Positions 60,618 through 64,000 of a stretch of DNA of 64,000 nt are shown piece after piece. The DNA lies in NCBI RefSeq assembly GCF_014649835.1, contig NZ_BMTU01000016.1, positions 1 through 64,000 on the forward strand, given 5' to 3'. The notes under the pieces were generated by a model. The model searched no databases. It had not been told where the DNA came from and saw only the letters and a list, made by a program, of their open reading frames with translations. How positions within the stretch are numbered: position 1 is the first letter of the stretch; each line of letters begins with the position of its first letter. The position numbers were made by a program, and so were the translations under genes. The DNA is from Streptomyces pilosus (GTDB lineage: Bacteria > Actinomycetota > Actinomycetes > Streptomycetales > Streptomycetaceae).

Positions 60618-62531
60618 GTGTGCGGAATAGTCGCCGCAGTGGACTTCGACGGCTCGCTCGGCGCGGACGCCGTGGCACCCGCCCTGCGGGTGCTGCGGCC
60701 GAGGGGCCCTGACGGCGAGGGGACGTGGGTCTCACCGACGGGCCGGGCCGTGCTGGGCCACACCCGCCTGGCCGTCAACGACCCCGCGGGCGGGGCCCAG
60801 CCCATGGGCGTCGCCGACGGCGGCCTCTGGATCGTCGCCAACGGCGAGTTCTACGGGCACCGTGCGCTGCGCGAGCGGCTGCGACGCCGTGGCGTGGCGG
60901 TGCGCAGCGGCAGCGACAGCGAGGTCGCCCTGCACCTGTTCCACGCGCACCGCGAACGGGCCCTGGACGAACTGCACGGCGAGTTCGCGTTCGTCGTCTG
61001 GGACGAGCGGCGGGCGGAACTGACCGCCGTGCGCGACCGCTTCGGCGTGAAGCCGCTCTACTACGCGCGCCTGGGCCGCCGGCTCCTGATCGCCTCCGAG
61101 ATCAAGGCGCTCCTCGCCCTCGGCGTGTCACCCGAATGGGACACGGCGGCGTTCGCCGATCACCTGAACCTGGCGATGGGGCCGGACGCCACGCCCGTAC
61201 GGGCGGTGCGCCAGGTGCCCCCGGGCTGTCTGCTCCACGCCGACGCCGGCGGACTGCGCCTGCGCGAGTACTGGGACATCGACTATCCCCGCGCGGAGGA
61301 GCACGCCGACGTCCGCGAGGAAGACCGGTCCGCCCACCTGGACGCGGTGGAGACCGCCCTCACCCAGGCCGTGCTCCGGCGCACGGACGTCGACGGGCCC
61401 CTGGCCTGCCACCTCAGCGGAGGGCTGGACTCCTCCTCCGTCCTCGCGCTGGCAGCCCGTACCCGTGACATCACCGCCTTCACGGTGGCATTCGAGGGCT
61501 CCGGCCTCGACGAGAGCGCCCTCGCCCGCCGTACCGCCGACCACCTCGGTGTCCGTCACGAGGTCGTCCACCACACCCCCGACGGCCACCTCGATCGGCT
61601 GGTGCGGACCCTGCATGCCGGTGAGATGGTCCAGGAGAACCCGCACGGCGTGGCGCGGTTCGTGCACGCGGGCGCCATCGCCGCGGCGGGCCACAAGGTC
61701 GCCCTGGCGGGGGAGGGCGGCGACGAAGTCCTCGCCGGCTACCCGCAGTTCGGCAAGGACCTGGCCTTGACGCTGGATCCGGCACAGCGGGCGCGCACAC
61801 GCGCCGCATACGCGCAGCTGGCGGACACCGCCGACCTGCCCCGCCATCTGCGCACCCTCGTGGCGGATCTCGGCTTCGTCCCTTCCTGGATCGTCGAACG
61901 CCATGCGACCGTCGCCCGGCCGATCGCCGCCCTGCTCACCCCCGACTTCGCCCGGCTGACCCGCGAACGCGACAGCGCCGCCGCGCTCCTGGCCCGGGCC
62001 GGGGACCGGCTCGTCGACCGCACACCACTGCACCGGTCCCTTTACCTGTTCGCCCGCAGCCGGTTCGCGAACTACATCCTGATGGCCGAACGGCTCGACG
62101 CCGCGCACGGCGTCGAGGTCCGGCTTCCCTTCCTCGACGACGGGCTCTTCGACGTGCTCCGGCGCACTCCGCCCCAGTGGTACGCCCACGACGGCCGCAC
62201 CAAGCACCTCCTGCGCGCCACGGTCGGCACCCAGATGCTCACCGCCGAGGTCCGAAGCGGCCGCAAGCGCGGCTTCATGGCACCGCCCGCGATCGGCGAC
62301 GAGGCGGCCTTCGCCGCCCTCCGCGGCGCCATCACCCCGGCCGCGCTCGACGACAGTCCGTTCTTCGACCGCCGGGCCGTCCTGGCCTGGCTCGACCGGT
62401 TACGTGCCCTGCCCGCGGCGCGACGCGCGGTCCACGACCCGATCGTGCAACTGGTCGCCGGGGCGCTCCTCCTGACGGACGTCTTCCGGCAGGCCGGGCG
62501 CGCCGCCCACGAAAGGAGCGTCCGTGTCTGA
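60618..62531 (+). CDS. asnB: Glutamine-hydrolysing asparagine synthetase
   Basis: The 637-residue class II amidotransferase starts MCGIVAAV, so Cys2 becomes the N-terminal nucleophile of the glutaminase domain (RPRGPDGEG, HTRLAVND, ANGEFYGH, GSDSEVALHLF). The synthetase domain has the ATP loop CHLSGGLDSSS (about 260), AGEGGDEVLAGY and a C-terminal GRKRGFMAPP. It makes Asn from Asp and Gln. Two Asn-type A domains operate in this cluster, so dedicated supply is logical; amidation of a pathway intermediate is a second option. GTG 60618 follows the upstream stop by 4 bases with GAAGGA before it. A TTA codon lies at 62,400. Confidence 0.94.
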   Translation: MCGIVAAVDFDGSLGADAVAPALRVLRPRGPDGEGTWVSPTGRAVLGHTRLAVNDPAGGAQPMGVADGGLWIVANGEFYGHRALRERLRRRGVAVRSGSDSEVALHLFHAHRERALDELHGEFAFVVWDERRAELTAVRDRFGVKPLYYARLGRRLLIASEIKALLALGVSPEWDTAAFADHLNLAMGPDATPVRAVRQVPPGCLLHADAGGLRLREYWDIDYPRAEEHADVREEDRSAHLDAVETALTQAVLRRTDVDGPLACHLSGGLDSSSVLALAARTRDITAFTVAFEGSGLDESALARRTADHLGVRHEVVHHTPDGHLDRLVRTLHAGEMVQENPHGVARFVHAGAIAAAGHKVALAGEGGDEVLAGYPQFGKDLALTLDPAQRARTRAAYAQLADTADLPRHLRTLVADLGFVPSWIVERHATVARPIAALLTPDFARLTRERDSAAALLARAGDRLVDRTPLHRSLYLFARSRFANYILMAERLDAAHGVEVRLPFLDDGLFDVLRRTPPQWYAHDGRTKHLLRATVGTQMLTAEVRSGRKRGFMAPPAIGDEAAFAALRGAITPAALDDSPFFDRRAVLAWLDRLRALPAARRAVHDPIVQLVAGALLLTDVFRQAGRAAHERSVRV

Positions 62532-64000
62532 CGGCACCACCGCCGACGACCTCCGCACCCGCATCGCGGCGCTGCCCCCCGGACGGCGCGAACTGCTGGA
62601 GGCACTGCTCCGGCAGCGGCAGGAGGAGAACAGCGCCGGCATCCCGCGCCGTCCCGACCCGGCCCGTCCCGCCCCGCCCTCCTTCGGCCAGGAGCGGATG
62701 TGGGTGTTGTCCGAACTCGGCCAGCACGCCTACCGGTACGGCGCCGCCGTACGGTTGCGCGGCACGCTCAACCCCGCCGCCCTGCGTACCGCTGTCGACC
62801 ACCTCGTGCGCCGGCACGAGGTACTGAGGACCGTCTTCGACGCCGAGGGCCGCCAGGTCGTGCGGCCCGTGGCCCCGCAGGACCTGCCCCTGGTCGACAT
62901 GGCCGCCGCCGCGGGCGGACCGTCGCCCGAGGCGTTCCTCACCCAGGTGCTGCGCGCCGCCTCCCTGCACCCCTACGACCTCGCCGCGGGACCACTGCTG
63001 CGCCCCGTCCTGTTCCGGCTCGCCCCACGCGAGCACGTCCTGCTGCTCGCCGCGCACCACGCGGTCACGGACGGCTGGTCGCTGGGCGTGCTCGTGGCTG
63101 AGTTCGCCGCGCACTACCGCGAGGCTCTGGCCGGACACCCCTGCGCACTGCCCGAACCGCCCGTCCAGTACGCCGACTACGCGATCTGGCAGCGCCGGCG
63201 GGCCGGCGGAGCCGAACGGGAACGACTGCTGGACTTCTGGCGTCCCCGGATCGCCGAGCACGCCGTACCCCGACTGCCCTGGGACCGCGCCAAGCCGGAC
63301 ACCCCGCGGGCCGGCGGCGGCACCGAGGTGCGGACGGTCACCGGCCCCCGCCTCGACGCGCTGCGGGCCGTCGCCGCCGCCGAGGGCGCCACCGCCTTCA
63401 TGGTCGCCACCACGGCACTGCTGACCGTGCTGGCCTCCGTGACCGGCCGGCGCGATCTGGCCGTCGGCACCCTCGTCGCCGGTCGCACACGACCGGAACT
63501 GCGCGGTCTCATCGGCTACTTCGCCAACGTGCTGCCCGTGCGGCTGGATACCGGCTCGCATCCCACCCCCCGCCGGCTGCTGCGCGCCGTGCGCGACGAG
63601 ACGCTGAACGTCCTCGCCCACCAGGAACTGCCGTACGAGGTGTTGCTGGAGGAACTGTGGCGCACCGGCGACCGCGCCGCATTCGCACGTCCCCTGAACG
63701 TCCTCTGTGTGGGGCAGCAGCCTGTGGCAGCCGTCGACCTGCCCGGGCTGCGCGCGGAACCGGTCGACATCCCCCTGGGCGCGGCGGAGTTCGATCTCAC
63801 ACTGGAGCTCCGTGACCACGACGACGCCTGGCAGCTCGCCCTTCAGTACGACCGAGACCTGTTCGACCCCGCCACCGCGCGCGCCCTCGGCGCCCGTCTG
63901 ATGACCGCCCTGGACGCCCTCGTCGACGCGCCGGACGAGCCGACGACCGGGGCGGTCCGCACGGCGCGTGCCGCCGGCGCCCCCGACGGGACGGACCACA
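62524..64000 (+). CDS. NRPS, N-terminal docking region and condensation domain (cut by the window edge)
   Basis: The open frame starts at GTG 62524, overlapping the asparagine synthetase stop by eight bases, with GAAAGGAG just upstream, and runs off the end. About 490 residues are visible: a helical docking-like start (LRTRIAALPPGRRELLEALLRQR), then a full C domain (PSFGQERMWVLSELG, catalytic AAHHAVTDGWSLG near 63,055, DYAIWQRRR, TLVAGRTRPELRGLIGYFANVLPVRL). In bleomycin assembly the next protein, BlmIV, continues with beta-Ala and the cysteine modules for the bithiazole; this gene could be its equivalent, but no A domain is visible to test that. Confidence 0.92.
   Translation, partial: MSDGTTADDLRTRIAALPPGRRELLEALLRQRQEENSAGIPRRPDPARPAPPSFGQERMWVLSELGQHAYRYGAAVRLRGTLNPAALRTAVDHLVRRHEVLRTVFDAEGRQVVRPVAPQDLPLVDMAAAAGGPSPEAFLTQVLRAASLHPYDLAAGPLLRPVLFRLAPREHVLLLAAHHAVTDGWSLGVLVAEFAAHYREALAGHPCALPEPPVQYADYAIWQRRRAGGAERERLLDFWRPRIAEHAVPRLPWDRAKPDTPRAGGGTEVRTVTGPRLDALRAVAAAEGATAFMVATTALLTVLASVTGRRDLAVGTLVAGRTRPELRGLIGYFANVLPVRLDTGSHPTPRRLLRAVRDETLNVLAHQELPYEVLLEELWRTGDRAAFARPLNVLCVGQQPVAAVDLPGLRAEPVDIPLGAAEFDLTLELRDHDDAWQLALQYDRDLFDPATARALGARLMTALDALVDAPDEPTTGAVRTARAAGAPDGTDH

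Noticed and set aside
1..64000. CRISPR arrays, tRNA/rRNA genes, riboswitches and a replication origin
   Set aside because: None was recognised by reading; no regular spacer-repeat pattern or conserved RNA signature was seen. A covariance-model search was not possible here.

Overview
The window is high-G+C actinobacterial DNA, almost certainly Streptomyces. Codon third positions are strongly G/C, GTG and TTG starts are common, rare TTA codons occur, and the families present (ECF41 sigma factor, MMPL pump, GntR/TetR/MerR regulators, multimodular NRPS/PKS) are typical of that genus. I saw no rRNA, tRNA or CRISPR array.

Positions 1-22,015 are accessory chromosome. They hold the tail of a secreted protein, a tiny membrane protein, a TetR-MMPL efflux operon with a 17-bp palindromic operator, a pentapeptide-repeat membrane protein, and an ECF41 sigma factor with its carboxymuconolactone-decarboxylase partner (both preceded by the same promoter motif). 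Next come an SGNH hydrolase, a GMC oxidoreductase operon, a GntR regulator, a secreted lipase-like hydrolase, a divergent SDR/TetR pair, a Tat-exported multicopper oxidase lipoprotein, a GNAT acetyltransferase, a blasticidin-S-deaminase-like enzyme, a MerR regulator and a PH-like membrane protein. Two transposase fragments (16,603 and 20,068) lie in the last part.

From about 22,371 to the right edge, where it is cut, lies a large NRPS/PKS gene cluster. Its architecture and predicted substrates match the bleomycin family (bleomycin, tallysomycin, zorbamycin). There is a FAAL-ACP-C-A(Ser)-T-C-A(Asn) protein (48,171), a T-C protein (56,312), a C-A(Asn)-T-C-A(His)-T protein (31,132), a C-A(Ala-like)-T protein (37,494), a KS-MT-KR-ACP protein (40,808), a C-T protein (46,243) and a further NRPS starting at 62,524. 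In that reading order they would build Ser-Asn-Asn (pyrimidoblamic acid), His, then Ala plus a C-methylated, ketoreduced C2 unit (4-amino-3-hydroxy-2-methylpentanoate). A bleomycin-binding resistance protein very like Sh Ble (28,466) supports the assignment. A GDP-mannose-3,5-epimerase-like enzyme (58,102) would supply an L-gulose-type sugar, and an asparagine synthetase (60,618) would supply Asn.

Several features differ from what I remember of the textbook bleomycin line. A cassette of a nucleoside-deoxyribosyltransferase-like protein, a dihydroorotate-dehydrogenase-like flavoenzyme and a true creatininase-like cyclic amidohydrolase (23,326-25,668) could act on the pyrimidine head group. A secreted penicillin-acylase-type enzyme, read together with the FAAL loading domain, suggests an N-acyl prodrug step. 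The PKS acyltransferase is a remnant without its motifs. The C-T protein lacks an adenylation domain, while an alpha/beta hydrolase with Cys in place of the nucleophilic Ser (28,867) and a P450 (29,627) sit in the cluster, suggesting in-trans loading by an aminoacyl shuttle. The FAAL-NRPS gene seems to start at a CTG codon that overlaps the upstream stop. Many core genes carry TTA codons, so bldA control is likely. No pathway regulator, transporter or MbtH-like gene is visible; these, the thiazole modules, other sugar genes and any stand-alone A domain would lie beyond 64,000.
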